Source of the DNA: Acanthaster planci | Taxonomy: Eukaryota > Echinodermata > Asteroidea > Valvatida > Acanthasteridae | Reading direction: 5' to 3' | DNA: 64,000 nt | Assembly (NCBI RefSeq): GCF_001949145.1 | Contig: NW_019091404.1 | Location: forward strand, 715,047 to 779,046 | In this document: positions 10,000 to 24,395 of the stretch, in pieces | Position numbering within the stretch: position 1 is the stretch's first letter | How the letters are laid out: each line of letters starts with the position of its first letter | Position numbers and translations under genes: made by a program | The notes under the pieces: generated by a model | What the model was told of the DNA's origin: nothing | Seen by the model: the letters and a program-made list of their open reading frames with translations, nothing else | Database searches by the model: none

Positions 10000-12900
10000 C
10001 GAGCAAACTGCCAATTTCATGAATGTCTTTGTGGGGCACTGACGGAAGCCTTAACAAGTCATTTACGCCATGTGGAACAAAGACCACTCCCCATTAAGTT
10101 GCAAAACTGGAACCAGCATCAGAAATTCTGCAAAACTTAGAAACGGCAATAAGCCAGTTTGGTATTCCAACAACGCATGCTGGGTACAAGGCTATTCAGG
10201 AACAGCTACACGCACGGACGCGATAGTCTGTCCTATCAGCACAGCCATACGCTGACTCACACGTGCGCTTTGTTCCCGAAAGACCTTGGCTTTTTGAAAA
10301 ACCGAACTGCCCCATTGAGGATTTCTAACACTGGCTGTAGCTTGGATTTACTTGTGGAATTTTTCAGCGCAGAAACACCTGGTACAAACTGCACCCTGCC
10401 TATCTACATGTACAACTGCACCCTCTTTCCTTCTTTCTTCCCTCTGTGAATATACAGCGCTCTCTTTCCGCAGCGTATCTGTTTTGGAATGAGCTGTTTC
10501 AAGCCTACGTCAGCCTTGAACATAATGCATTAAAAGCCAAACTGCTGCTGAAGCGAAGCCGAAACCGTGACAATGAGGGTTTAAATTGAATAAATTTCTG
10601 ACGCTTGCCCTGATCGCCGATTACGATTCACTGGGGATTGCCATTTCAAGGACTTGTTGGATATGCTGGCAGACAAGCAGATGCAAGCAAATGCTATGGA
10701 AAAGCATTAATGACAACTGGTGAAGTGTGAACAGTTGGCTTGGAGAAAAACATACATTTGATTATTATATGTGGCCTGTACCAGTTTTATATATATGTCA
10801 TACACAAAATTAGTTATAGATGGGAAGATTGTTGAAAATCTTTACGATCAACATTCACTGAAAAATTTATTCCCTTCTGAGAACGTAATTATGCACACGT
10901 TTGCTGGCTGTGCTATCAGGCCGCTCAGCAAACCTTGGGCTATGACTTCTTTGGTTTCGGCTCGTTGATCATTCAAACAGAGAACAGTGCTCGGCTGTAT
11001 GCATTTCTCGGAGGACTCAGGCAACTTAACAATTTAGGCACCAGCTTGAATGTGGGCAGTGCATTTTTGCTTCCAGAATTTCTGAATTTTGAAATGTAAT
11101 GAAGTTTCTCTTTTGATCCCCTCCTACAGTTTAACAATTTAAAACTGTTGTGTAAATTGACCAAAAAACCCCCATCATATTGAAAACTGGCAGATGACAA
11201 TTAAGAAAAAATTGGCCCTATTGCCTGATGAAAAGAAAACCGTACTGGAATGGGTGGATGTGCTTACAGCTGATATACTGAGAGCTGAGGTAGCAATATG
11301 ACCCCTGGAATGTAGTGCTAAATATCAGACTGAAAAAAAATATTCTTCAGAAGGTTTGACATGCAACTATCGCATGTTCCAACCAAAATGTTAGCATCTT
11401 TCACTAAGGCTATCCAATAGAAGAAGATCAGTGCAAAGTTAATAGCCTCCAGTTTCTCCTTTAGCTACTTAAAACTGCATCAACTCGGCTAAGACAAAAC
11501 TAACAAGCTAACTCCCACACAGGGTGATTAAGAATTCTACTTTTAAGAGAGTTTAAGACTATACTGACAATCAGTGTCAGAACGCTCTACATGAGGACAC
11601 TGCCTCTAGTGGGCCTCAGGAAATGTCAACGAAGCTGCAAGTCCAAGGATATTCCTCAGAATCGCGGCATGGGGGAGTTTGCATTTTCTCGACAGCCGCA
11701 CTGGATGATCTCTGGCCTAGATTGTGCTTTACCTGCAGACTTCTAAAAGGCTATGCATCCATAAAAGATGTAAAGGATACTGTAAATGCTCAGATTTACA
11801 TTTTCAACAACACAAAACTGAAGCACTGTCATTTTCTCTCACAAGGCATCGTTTGCTGAGGTATGCTTTGCTTTTAAGACAACGCTCTTGTATTTCTTAC
11901 AAATTTTGTTTAAAGATACCATCAAGCTGAGGTACCCATAAACCAGTCTTCGTGTATATATTCGAGTAGTTTTCCTGTGGTCAAAACAAAGGGACATTTT
12001 TGAATAGCTGAAAGCATATTCAGTTGAAGGTGACCCCGTGAATGCAAGAAAGAAAACTGATTAAAACTGGATTTGGATCTACATGTACAAACCCTAGTGC
12101 ACAAGTGTTCAGTCAACTGGCCCTATATCCTGCCACTCTCCTTGTCTCTTTTTCATGGGTAAATTACGAGGGAAAACAAAAATCAAGGGGCAAATTTTGG
12201 GGGTTTTTTTGGGGGGGGGAAGCTTGATGAAGTATTTCTAATGTTGTGCATTTGGGCATCCCTCATGACTTACAGGCCCATCGTCCATTTGCAATTCATT
12301 AAGGCACGGCTGACATTTCTGACCACCTTCATTATCGAGCAATCTCATGGAAAACAAAAACCACAGCGTCTCGCCGGAAGGGCAGCCACATCGTCAGAGC
12401 AAGGGTAAACTTGATTAAAGCAAACTCGAGCATGAGCTTCATCTGTGCCATCCGCAATTTGTGTTTTGCAAAGCAAACTCTGCATGAGCAAAGATTACAA
12501 TTTCCAATGGGGACGTTGAGCCAAAATGAGAAGTCATGAGACAGTAGTTACTTATGCATTGTTCTTTCTGTTTGATCTTGCTTTGCATCAATGCTATTCA
12601 GCTAAAAAACACCTCAATCCTACTGCAACTGGAATTCTTAAAAGTTGCAATGTTTCTGTTTACTTCAGCACAAATATACAAACTTCAGGTATGTTTCTTA
12701 GGTCTTAAACCACGACCCCTTTCCTCAACCCTCTTCCTGAGCTCATATAGGAGCACACCCTTCCCTGCTAATCTATTAATAGTAACTTAAAGATTCTAAG
12801 AATGTCTTCATTTCACCTCATATGCAGTCGGGTAAATTCCAAATTTTCGTCAATGAAGGACAAACTAACTGTTAACATGTTTCAGCATTGTTAGGAAGAA

Positions 12901-15197
12901 AAAGACAGTATAAGAGAAAATGTTTCTCTTTCAATTCTTTCATAATGCTACGAGTACATGTATTTAAGTAGTAGCACACAGTACCCGGTGCGTACTTGGT
13001 CATTAAAATCCAACCGGTCAATCAACCTCCCTGCTCTCCCCCCCCCAAAAAAGGTCATGCAACAGTTTGCTCCAGCGAGATCGCAAAAAACACAAGTGCA
13101 GAGTACCCAGAAGTCACCTTGACCAATGGAGCAAAAAAGCGCACCGGAAGACTTCATGGCAGAGGAAAGATCCATCCCCATACGTTCCTCCGCAGTTCCC
13201 AAATAGGCCCTGCACACACAAACATTCCACTGGCGAGAGTGACACATTTCACGCTTAATTAGCCCTCCCTGTTCATCAGCCGTAAAAAGCTCCACCCTCT
13301 TTTGTGTGCCCCCACATGCACTTTTCAACGTAAGCAACAAAAGCACTAGCCAAAGGTTGGTTGGAGTCACATCCTCGATCAAATGCTAGAGTCTGACATT
13401 TCAGCTGAAAGCACTTCTCTCTGCTAAACCAGAAGCGAGAAAACTGAGGCAAAACTGTACAGACTTAAAATGAGACGTTTCTTATGATACACTCCCACTG
13501 GCTGGATTGCGTAAGCCTGTCAGATGCATTTTAATTTGTTTGTGAACCGACAGTGACTTACAAAAACAGTTTGCAAAGAATCAGTCTACATACAAACCAT
13601 ATACTCACACACCCACCCCCCAACAACACATACATGTACCCCGACTCACACAAATCATTTTCTATCTATATGAACATAACATGTAAACAGGCATATTGTC
13701 CTGTACATTATTGATTTCTAACATCTAGAATCAAGGTTTCCTAGTTCTATGACCTGCTGCAATATATGCCCAACATGCCACTTAACAGAAGTTTACAAGA
13801 TTCCTGCAACTGGTCCATTAAAAAAAAAGACACTTCTGCTTCATAGGCTTCAAATCTGTTCACTTTAAATCCCTTAAAAACGGTACTCTGCTCCTCGTAT
13901 CAACCTTTTTTTTTTTAAAAACCCTTCATCTTTTTCTCCTTTCCATTCGGCTCCAAAGCCTTTGAACATTGCCGCTTGCAACATTAAACGTAATCCACAC
14001 AAAATGCTGTATTTTTTCCTATGCACGTAATAACCCTCGTCCTTTCCTTTTGCTTCATTTTTTTTCAATGGCGTATGTTAAAGAATGTAAACATTACTCT
14101 ATGTTTTGATCGAATGGGCAGAAGTGGAGCTCTTTCGGCAAACTAAAAAATTCCAACGTGCCGCTGATCCCCTGACTGGTAAAACACAGCTGTGTTTGAC
14201 TCTGTGGATGAATTACAGACGGGCTCATTGAGGTACTGAGTCCAAAGCTGCCGGCTACGGCTGGGTCTAGCCCTCCCCCATTGGAAATACAGCAGGCAAA
14301 GCAGTCTGTCTATCGATCCTCGTCACAATTTACAGGGTGACACATGCATTCAGCTCAGTAGTAAGCTGCCTGCTGAATCAGTGAAACCAAATCAGCTCTT
14401 GTGGAGACAGAGAAACTTAAAGCAAGATTGTAAGCTTGGGCAAGAAGATGATGCCTTATGTCTGCCCTTATCTTTCCTTGTCTTTCGGGTAATACAACTC
14501 TACACCAAAGTTGGAATCGCTCATACAGTGACACTGTTCATTATCATTTGTAAGTCCTGAGCAACAAGAGTTTGTTTTCAAGTTGAAAGTGGAAATAGAA
14601 TGTAAAGATACCACCAATTATTTCATTGTTTCAGTTTGGAAAAATATGTGTTTGTTTCTGATTACACGTAAATAAATAAGGCCAATAATACGACCAATGC
14701 CCACTTCTGCATCGAATTCCCCTTTTTGGTGGACACATGGTAAACTGATTGAAGTTACAAGTCTGCCTTTGCCTTGTGAAAGTACTTTCTAAATTCCATG
14801 CCTGTTGACCATGCATGCCCTCCCAGCCACAGGAAAAACTGCCCTTTCGTAACCGTTTAAACATTCAGTAAACACAGCATTTAAATAAATGGAAAACTTG
14901 CGTGTAAATATTTATTTAACCTATTATTCTTCCGTTTAGGTTTTAAAATGACTGTCAAGTTGATTATTTACAGATCAGTTGTTGAAGGAGGTAAGGAGAA
15001 TGCAAAATGGTAAGATGCCAGCAACAGAACGTGAAATGTCAAGTCTGGACATGATTTCCAACAACAGCAGGGGTAATTCTTACAATCTGTTCTAACTGCG
15101 TGACAGGAAAGCTGGCAAATGCACAAAGAAAAACTGAACGCTGAATATTTCATATGCCATATTTTCTCAAAAGCTCCGTTTCCACAGCAGCGGTGAA
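10000..15197. other. Unique non-coding DNA
   Basis: No gene could be supported. The largest frame, 12948-13382 minus, has 144 codons, no recognisable motif and open frames opposite it. Homopolymer runs include T and G runs at 12204-12220, a C-run near 13039-13048 and a T-run near 13907-13916. The segment 12280-12400 (CATTTGCAATTCATTAAGG and following) and 14870-14960 (TAAATATTTATTTA, forkhead-like) have an enhancer-like look, but that is impression only. Confidence 0.6.
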
Positions 15198-15229
15198 TAT
15201 AGTCATCAAATGTTATAGTCATCAAATGT
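15198..15229. repeat. Perfect tandem duplication, 2 x 16 bp
   Basis: TATAGTCATCAAATGT occurs twice in direct succession (15198-15213, 15214-15229) with no difference. It is a minor duplication with no evident role. Confidence 0.9.
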
Positions 15230-18200
15230 AAACTAGCATGACAAATGCAGCCACTGTACCGTTAAGTGCTGATGGCGTTGAGCATATTGATGCAGATAGC
15301 TATAACTGTTCAGGTCATGCAGACAAATCCAGAACATGACCCTCCATTTCCATCCGCAATTCCCCCCTCCCCAACCGACCAAAAGCAACATAACTGGCCA
15401 AGAAAAGGACAAGAAAAAAAGGGCTGTCCTACATTCCCTGAAGAACTCTCCAACCACACGGCGCATTGTAAGAAGGAAGGGGGGGGAAAAAACAGAAAAG
15501 AAGAGGATGTTACAGAAAAAGAACGAGGGAAAAATGGAGGATCTCATGCTCCTGGGCTAATCTAATTGCCACTCAAACAAGCTGGAGGAATCGAATTATC
15601 TGGGGGGAAAAATTGCACGAATCGCTTCTGAAGCACACTCGCTGGCGACGGGATCTCATCAAAACTGAACGAGGGTGGGTGTGAGGGTATGTGTGTGTGG
15701 ACGTGTGAATGGGCGCGGGGGCTCGAAGCCACTGGAAATGTCCCCTTTTTTGGGGAAAGCACATATTCAGGACTTTTAACGACTGGATATACACGCTAAG
15801 TACTTTCATCAGCCCTGGTCACCTAAATGTAAGTGCCATTTATGACATTACCCCCTGCAAGTCACATGACAGCAAAAATATGAAAAATATTGCCATATGT
15901 TTTGTGAGTTACAATTTTTTTCAACAAAGCATGAAAACAAAGTGTCTCTTAAAGAAACAGCTAAGCTCATGTTCACACAAACAAATGATTTCAACATGGT
16001 CTTGGAATAACCAGTATACACATGTGTTTTTGAGTTAACATTCCTTGAAAAGATGCTTGCCGTGAAAACACATTCATGCTGCCACTGCAGTCATTACAGT
16101 CCACTCACGTCTGATGTCGGCCACATCCTCAGTGGTCAAATGAGCTATTCTGGCCATCAGAAAAAACATTTGGAGTGCCCACTCAACAGGGCTTTATACT
16201 CCGTGGCATTCTTTTCTGAGGAATCCAAATTACCTAAAAGGAACTGACTGTTCACACAGAGATCTAAGAAAAACAATATGTTCGCGGGCTCATGCCAAAA
16301 ATGGGACATCAGTTACTCCTCCGATGTACAGGGTCTTGAGATGACAGAGAGACTGGGTATTCTTGTGATTTTACCGCGCGCACCGACATCATAAAGCCAA
16401 GAACATGTCCCATTACAGTAACACAATGTGCTAGACAAACCCTGACAGACGGCGGGAGCATCATGTAACTTTAAGCATCACCTTCCGGTATTTTTGGAAC
16501 AATCTGCCTCCCGTTAACATATTCTGGACAACAGGCGTGCATAGCATGCAGTGACCCTTCCGATGTCAGCTACTGTGATTTTGTTTTGAGCTTACATGTA
16601 TGTTCTTCGGCAGCTTAGGGGAGGGGGGGATGCCAGCTCAGTCATCAGAGGTTTTCATTTCTACTCCCAGTGAAACTGATCAGCTATGTATAAGCGCTGT
16701 GAAGTCCCCCCCCCACCGCATGCTGGAGCATTTAAATTAGTCACCCCTTATTTGAGGCATAAAAATCCTAACGGAGGGAAGGGTACATTATGATGCACAA
16801 GAGCATACCTCGCATTTGGGATTTTGCAGGGCTGTTGAGGCGCGACTGATACCCTGGCCGAGGCTTGTTGTTGGTGAAGCAATCAGCACGCGTCAGCTGC
16901 ACTGGGTGAGAAATGGGGCCCGATGTCTTCCTCCCCTAGGCTAATTTGGGGGGGGGAGGGAGTAAGCTTGCTGATCGGGTTAAAACCATTGACTGTCAAA
17001 ATCAAATTGTCATTAGCAATGAAGATTGGAAGTTGCCAGGTACGCAGCTCATTGCTGACGATGGAGCTGTGCACTGTTCATCATCAACGTTTGTAATTCC
17101 TTTGACATGACTATTGAAGGAGGGTGGACCAAGCCTTGACAATTACAACACAGCAGAGGTAAACAACAGCTTTTCGTTCAGGGTGGGAGTTTTATTTTTC
17201 ATATCTTCTCAAAAAAGGGTAATGCCATTGCACCTCAGAAAAAGTGACACCACTTTGTTTTTTTTCCGGAGAATGTCAGCGATTAAAATGGCAGTACGTA
17301 CTGGCCTCTGTGACAACAGTGCATCGAATGACAACATGATCAGAGGTGAAAATTTACAACTTCCCTATGCGATACAAGGTGTGGCATAATGATGCTGTGT
17401 ATAGAGAAAGCTGTTTCAGAGCCGAGAGACTCTAGGAGTTGCCAGGCATGTAGACGGCTTCAAACAAGGCCTGTAATTTCACACTTGTAAGTGTTCGGTA
17501 AATCTTCAAAGGGCTTGACGGTCGGTGAGATATAACTCCTACGTGAAGACTGGACAGGCAATAGACAAGCATATGGCCATGTACTTGAGAGACAGACACA
17601 CCACTTGACAACCACTCGAAGTAAGAAACAGGAAGAGGAAAAATAGCCTAACTTGAAATAAAACCAAATGATGTACATTTGTAGCACTCGGCTTACTTCA
17701 GCAGGCTCAAGCCAGCAAGATTCTGCATATAATTAAAACTTTGTCAAGGAGATTAGGGTCATTTGAAGGAGAATCGGCTGGCTTAAGATTCTGCCGGTCT
17801 CATTACATGGCTAAAGGTACTTTCTTAAAATTCTGTGTGAATATTATATCCGTGCTTCTTGTAGTACAGCACAGTTAAAAGTTTCCATCCCATTGGACAA
17901 AGGATTGTTATTACTCATAATTCAGAAAGAATGTAGGTGTGGATCTCCACTCCATCTGTCACACGGTTAAAGGTGATACAACTTTCTTATTTCTTTCCTT
18001 TCCAGAAAACTCAGGCCCGTAACAAGACTTTCAATTTAAACACCTTGAATTAGAAAAAAAGACAAATCAGGGGTGGGGCTTTAGACAAACATAAAGGAAT
18101 GGTCAGTGGTGATGAGAATAACATACAGAACAACACGATTCCCAGAAGTTACGTGTAGATGGATGCTCGGACATACACAGATGAAGATTTATAAAGACCA

Positions 18201-20387
18201 CCTGAAAATGAAGAAAAGGGGGAAGACAGGCTGGCAACAGCAAGTGGAGCAAGGAGATGTATTGAAATCCTGTGCAGATGAGCTGCACAGTGAAAACCAT
18301 GGCAAATTCTCGCAAGGGAAGCTGGCCGGCAGGACACTGTGAGGAAAGATCTGGAGAGACGTGCAGTCAGGAGAAGAGATGCTGGAAGATGGATGCATCT
18401 GAAGAATAAATGAGACGGACAGTTCCGGGTAGGCATTTCATGGGGAGGAAGGGATGTAAGAATACAGGTTGAAAAAAAAACCAAGAGGCACTTAGGTAAC
18501 AAACAGATCAAGCTGAGATCCATTTGCACTTTGTTTAAGACACTTAACAACAAAGAAACATAAGAACCTAGGAATGGGAGGCAGAAATTAACTTAAAATA
18601 TAACTGAAGTATCCATTAATATTCCAATTCTGATACTTTGAAAAGAAACCTTGTATTGCATTTATAAAGCAAAACTTCAATCTACATGTTGATTAGGAAG
18701 GAATTTGAACCCATCCACTGAGGAGAAGGCAAAGTCAATTACCGATGAGATAACCTATTTATGAAGCTTATCAGTGATTTTTTTAATCTCCTGAAACTGT
18801 AACACAAATTTACGTTTCCATGACTGACATTTTATCTGATTGAGAGTTCAGTGCACCGCCAGAAATCTGATATCTGATAATGTACATGTAACTTCCAACT
18901 TGCTGTCAAAGTAACTTTCCTCTTTGAGTATTTGTTTATCAAAGGACTACTGCGATGCCAGTTTGATGCCAGTCTCTATCAATTAACTGAAGGAGAAACA
19001 ATGGATCATTCAAAACATCTGGCGACAAAAAGCACTCAGCACCAGTGCCCCTTTTTGTGTGGAGTTTCACCAACAAATGCGCTGTCCAAGGAAGCTTGGT
19101 GACCAGCAGTGTGCAATTTGAAACCCAGTGCACGCAGCTGCAAGGGGAAAAGAGGATAGGGGACTAAAAAAAAAAGTTAGCACAAGCCTTGTTCATCCAC
19201 TGAAACAACTGGACAATTTGGGGGTGCTTACTTGTATGTTAACTCTCAGTACCATGTGTAAGTATTTTGCTGCACCCGCACAGTGAATCAACCTAATGGG
19301 ACACCAGCTCTAGGTGAAAAAAAAATAACTAATTCGTGCATGAAGTCCACAGCTGGTGGACCTGAACTTTACAAAATAACATGAACTGTGCCTTGGCCAA
19401 ACAGGACTTGATTCAGAATTCTAGTGAGTGTACAAGGAATAAGACCTTCAACATCATTCCATAAGAAGATCAACATTTCAAGGTTTGGCACGAAGTGCCG
19501 TCAAATCAGGCTCCTCCTGCAACGATAAAAGTATGGAAGCTGCCACTCCGTGAAACCCTGCAAATCAACGGGGCCAACACTGCCTCTCCCAACCACAGGC
19601 ACTGACGGGAATGATTCAATTAACCACCAAGCTCTTTACAATAATACCTTATCAAAATCCCCATCAGGCATTATCATAACACAGGCTTCCATCTAATGGG
19701 ATAATGTCTGCTCCCTGGCCCGCAAACACTTGGGAAACGATTCCCAGAAAAAAGATGATGGCATACATACATGTACACCAGCTGTCTGAAGGATGACGCT
19801 GAGGCGAAACAGACTGTCTACCGTTATGTTTTGCCTTGGACGATTATTTTTCATAGAAAAAAGGAAACTCTTCTACATGTAAATCATCAAGCACAAAGAC
19901 TAGATATAATTCTGGATGAGAAACTTACTCTCCAGCATTTACATGTACATACTAAATGGTCGAGCATGACCATCTATGTTTAATTTGACAAATGCTTCAT
20001 GAAAACAGAGTTTCAATGTTTCACTTTTGGCCAAAACTCTAGTTGCAAGAAGGAGATGCAGGAAGTAAAGACTCTGCCTTGGGACGTTGACCACATTAAA
20101 CATTTGCTTGAAAATATCTTTGAAATATCCCCTTCCACCATGCAACACTCCCCCTCCCCCCGGAAAACTTCCGTGGCAACACCCACACCTGGACGGCTTG
20201 TTTGTGTAATGACAGGCCATCTATTAAGGAGGTCCACTTAAATTATTAGTTCAAGGATGCCAAGGCAAAGGAAGATGGGCAAAAAGAGTCCAAATGCAAC
20301 TGTCTTGAATATACAGAGTTTTATTTACGCGTCAACTTTTGGGGGTTCAAATGTTTAGGTTTGATTTCAATTAACTATAATTCAAAT
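15230..20387. other. Unique non-coding DNA; one weak tRNA-like trace
   Basis: No gene supported; the largest frame (18149-18553 minus, 134 codons) is leucine- and serine-rich low-complexity translation opposite purine-rich DNA. G- or C-runs occur near 15480, 16625, 16706 and 16946. At about 18700-18752 the minus strand reads GGGTTCAAATTCC after TATCTCATCGGT, vaguely like B- and A-boxes of a decayed tRNA-derived SINE, too weak to annotate separately. CG-rich TTACCGCGCGCACCG at about 16372 is isolated. Confidence 0.6.
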
Positions 20388-20484
20388 CTCTTCTTATTCC
20401 TATATTCCGGTCTTATTCCTTCATTATTTTACTCTTATATTCCCCAATTCCTTTATTTTCTTTACATCTAATTCCTTATTCCCT
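20388..20484. repeat. Pyrimidine-rich imperfect TTATTCC repeat
   Basis: TTATTCC-like heptamers (TTATTCC, TATATTCC, CTTATTCC, TTATATTCCCC, CCTTATTCCC) recur through nearly 100 bp, giving a strongly pyrimidine-rich strand. It is a degenerate simple repeat and could adopt triplex-like structure. There is no regular period. Confidence 0.6.
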
Positions 20485-22410
20485 GAATGCCAGGTTGGTG
20501 TGCGGTTGCAGACTTGGCCTTCCAGACAGCACCTAATAATGAACATTGTGTGGAGTAATGATCAAAACCCTAGGGTAAAGCATACGAGTCACTACACCGA
20601 CAAACAGTACATGTACAGTGCACAATATCACATGTTCCCTTCAAGTGAAACTTTCACAATCAAGATGGTCAATAAACACTCCAAAATCACTCATTCAGTG
20701 ATTTGCTATGATCCCGGTATTCAACAAGTCGGGTCAGACTCTATGAAACAAAAGATTGCAAAGGTAAAGAGACTACAAATCAGCTATTACGGTGTAAAAA
20801 GTTAATTTGGGGGGGACATGTTGAACCCAAGATACTCACTCTGTGGTGCCCACACTGGAGAGGAAGAGTACATGTACACTCGCCCACCGCACTATCTTCG
20901 CGGGTATTTGTTGTACATTTCTACAGGGCTGGGCGGCACGCCAAATAAACTACGGTGACCCCTAAAACACGCTTCCCTACACTCGGAGATCTGAATAGCT
21001 GTCGAAACATGATCTCCCTTTAAATTACCTTCTCGATTAACTGCAGCCATGCATTGCCTTCATTTGAATAACTGAAGTTGGGTTTGATGGGAAAATCTGC
21101 ATATGTGTACCTATCTTAGCGAACAGATGGTGAAGGGAAGAGTCGGCCTGCTAGATTAAGGCAATTGATCAAAATCAAAATTTGATATGCTGGCTCCGAG
21201 AACATCCGTAACATGTGCGTATGCGAGTCCATCAGTGACGTGATACCAGACACATAAGAGCAGAGGTAGGCCTTGCATTTTAAATTAAGGCTTAATTGGT
21301 GCCTTCATTTATTCATGAGCTCATCTTGGGAGTCTCCAGTGTATTTCCACATCCAGCTTACACAAAGAAAAATTCTGCCTGGTTCTTGCGGTACGGCAAG
21401 GTTTTTCCAAGACAGCCAGTGAGTGATGTAAACAGACTGGTGTCATATTCTCCGGGGCGGTAAGGAGAACTCATAGGCCCTTAATCAAAACCAAGCTCCC
21501 CCCAACCTGCATCTCAACCACTACTGCTGAAAATTATCTTCATTCTCATAGTTGTAGAAACTGTCGAACAGTTCGTTTTCAGCACCACAATCTGTGGATT
21601 TTGGGTGAGGAGCCCTGCACAGAAGAGTTGGGGCAGGGAAGTTTTGGATCAGGACAGGGGATGCTGGTTTTCTGTGAAAAATGCCTTGAATTTGTCCTTC
21701 CCTTAGTGTTAACTGTTTGGCAGTCTGAGTGCCTTGCCCCTTCCCCTAGAAAGACCTACACCCACTTCCTAACAGAATCTTTGCATGCCGTATGCAATGT
21801 TCCGTAGACAGAGATGACTGTCTGGTGTTAGAAAATTCTTTAGAGAGAGGTGATGACTATCCAACCCCTGCCCTGGGAGACTATAGAAATGCACATGCAC
21901 ATGCCTCAAGTGCAAGCAAAAAGCAAACAAAAAAAGAAACAAAAGAAAGGGACAAAAGAACAGCATTTCATATGAAAGGACTTTTAAAATCTATTAAGAA
22001 GACAATGTGACATGCATTATCTACAAGCCAAGAGCAACACATTATTGCATACAGGCTTGCCCGTATGACCACAATGGCATGTCCCTGTATTACTCTTATT
22101 CCCAAAGATATTGTCTGTTTAGAACGGCAGTCAAACCATGCCAGATATTTGCACTGAAGAGGAAACAGTTAAGGTCAACAAAGACATTCTGTATGAATGT
22201 TGAATATAATTCATCATCAATCCAGAGAGAAGCACGTAGGTGCAGTTACACTCACATTTGTTTTGAAAGACCTATGTCAATATTGAGTATTCAGTGCTGC
22301 TACAGACCTCATGTTAGCGATACAGAAATAGAGCAAGAAGTGTCCTGGATAAACATCAAAACAGCGACATATCCGTTTTGTTTGACTTAGTAATACAGGC
22401 ATTTCACAGC
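20485..22410. other. Unique non-coding DNA
   Basis: Several overlapping frames of 65-127 codons occur (the longest at 22007-22390 plus), but none has a recognisable domain. The segment 21285-21345, with GGCTTAATTGG and TTTATTCATGAGCTCAT, has homeodomain-like cores and could be a conserved non-coding element, untested. GGGGGGACATGTTGAACCC near 20810 is a transposon-like scrap. Confidence 0.55.
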
Positions 22411-22548
22411 AGTGCGCCTCCAAGAGTTTGCAACGCGTTGACTAATCACGGTGCGCGAAATCTGTCGACCCAATGCGCGTTTGGCAAGGGTCAACTGATT
22501 TCGCGCACTGTGATTGGTCCACGTGTTGCAAACTCTTGGAGGCACACT
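22411..22548. mobile_element. 138-bp foldback element (MITE-like) with 60-bp arms
   Basis: The arm at 22412-22471 and the reverse complement of 22488-22547 agree at about 53 of 60 positions, leaving a 16-bp centre. This is the classic structure of a miniature inverted-repeat transposable element. The ends read AGTG(C/T)GCCTCCAAG. The arms contain mirrored E2F-like TTTCGCGC octamers (22453-22460 and 22499-22506), a CCAAT box (22513-22517, minus) and a CACGTG E-box (22520-22525). No clear target-site duplication is visible, so the superfamily is undetermined. Confidence 0.85.
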
Positions 22549-23059
22549 ATTATGAATCGCCCGTATTGGCTATAATTTAACACAAAACTTGGATTTTCGG
22601 CTCTGGGGACAATTCAAAAGTGGAGTTTCAAACTGCTGACAGTTTTGGAAGAAAAAACAACCCTGAATATCACACAGAATGTAGACTAATCCAAGAAGAT
22701 GTCATTCTCCTGTAGCACAATGTTCATACATGCATTCTTAAACTGTTTCTTCTGGCAAGCAGCAGCAACAACACATTGGTCAAAGAGACAGGTACAGCGA
22801 GCATAGGCATATATACCATCTGCTCATGAGTGCACTGCATTATAAGGGCATCTAATCAGGTACTCATTAGTCTACACTGTTTTCTCATTCCTCAATGATT
22901 AACAACAGTTCTCACCTAATTTTTGCTTAGTACTGAATGAATTGGCCGAGAATCTATTTTTCTGGTTGACCAAATCATGAATCTACAAAAACATCACGAT
23001 CAGGTCACAAAGGTGATATGTAATTATGGTATCCCGGAGTGAACAGGGCAAGTTGAATG

Positions 23060-23131
23060 AAAGCCGATTCTCTTCAGCCGGATCGACTAGGGAGCATGCA
23101 ATCTGAGGGTTGCCGGTCCAAGTCCTGGTTG
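23060..23131 (+). mobile_element. Possible decayed tRNA-derived SINE head
   Basis: The segment ends with GGTCCAAGTCC (23115-23125), one or two changes from the pol III B-box GGTTCGAATCC, preceded by CTGAGGGTTGCC, the usual lead-in of tRNA-like SINEs, and further upstream GACTAGGGAGC, which resembles a D-arm. Pairing of the arms is poor. It may be a decayed SINE or a chance match. Confidence 0.3.
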
Positions 23132-24395
23132 ATTGAATTTACTCAAAGTATCTGGAGCATCTTGATCGGTACAGATGAGCTGAACTTCATTGCATTGTGT
23201 ACATCTATTCAACAGCTCAAGCACTGTCTTCGGATCTGCTCCGTCATGCTTGACATATACACCTGTTGCATCTCGGCACAGGACTGTATCAAAATACCGT
23301 AAACATTAAAGAGGTCCACCTGTCCTGTGCCAAGTGGCTATGCCCTGCAACACCACCACCGAGAATGAATCATTCTCGATACACTCAGCCATGCTGTCCA
23401 TGTGAACAGGTGCATCTGAAACCATTGCACTGCATGATCATGTCTGGCAAGTAGTCCAGCTGTAATGTCTCTGATGTTTGTACAATCAACGGGATCAAAT
23501 ACATGTCAGAGTACTGAAGGTGAAGAGCAAACCAATTTATACAAGTAGGCATATTCACACCAGAATACCAAAAGCATACAGAATGGTCATGGGCATTTGA
23601 AGGAGTTTCGTATTTGTGTTACCAGGTGTGGTTTCATCACAGACTCGGGGTCATTCACTAAATTGAAAAGCACTGAAATTCAATGATCACATGGCCATGG
23701 GATCTCCATGTACATCCAGACAGCTCAAAACAATGCTGCTATCAATGAATTTGTACTGTAGAGTGAGGTATCTTGAGAGTTGGGAGGCATCCTTAGGGAG
23801 TCACAAGCAGATGTAGGTGATGCCAGTCAGGCTTCGGGAAGCTCCAAAATGAGGCCAGAGAACCCTAAATATACCTTGTTGGGGCACAAAATTAGACCAT
23901 CATATTATTTGAAAAGACTGCAATGCGTGGAAAAGCCCAAACTGCTGCTTTTGCACGATAAACTGACTTCCCTGAGCAGGTGGCATACGTGACTCATCAT
24001 CCCCAAATCAGGCTGAAGCCGGTTAACTTCTCAACTCTAAAATAGTGGAACTTTCACGGCTCAGATTTTCATGGGGTTTTTACAGCTACCTCTACCTGTA
24101 AGAAGCTCACTGCAGACAGAATTACAATTTAACACGGATCACATTAAAGTATTGAAAAAGCTGAAGGAGCGGAATTGTCCAACATCACAAATACCGACTT
24201 CAGCCTGGTTTTGGGATGGTGGGTCACATATAGTGCCTCGTTAATCAAAGTGCCAGCAATCTGCCCCGAGCTGAAGTGCACCCCCAATCGACGAAAGAAA
24301 GACAGGTGGTTACAAGCGGGTTCTTGCACGTGTTTTGCATGTACGCAAAGACCACGCATGCTGTAATAAATTAGTTACGCGGACTCATCGTGCTC

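Noticed and set aside
12300-12320. TAAGGCAC, identical to the miR-124 seed region
   Set aside because: The bases after the seed diverge from miR-124 and no hairpin arm is present upstream.
12948-13382. 144-codon minus-strand frame
   Set aside because: Opposed by two open plus-strand frames and crosses a C-run/A-run; no motif recognised.
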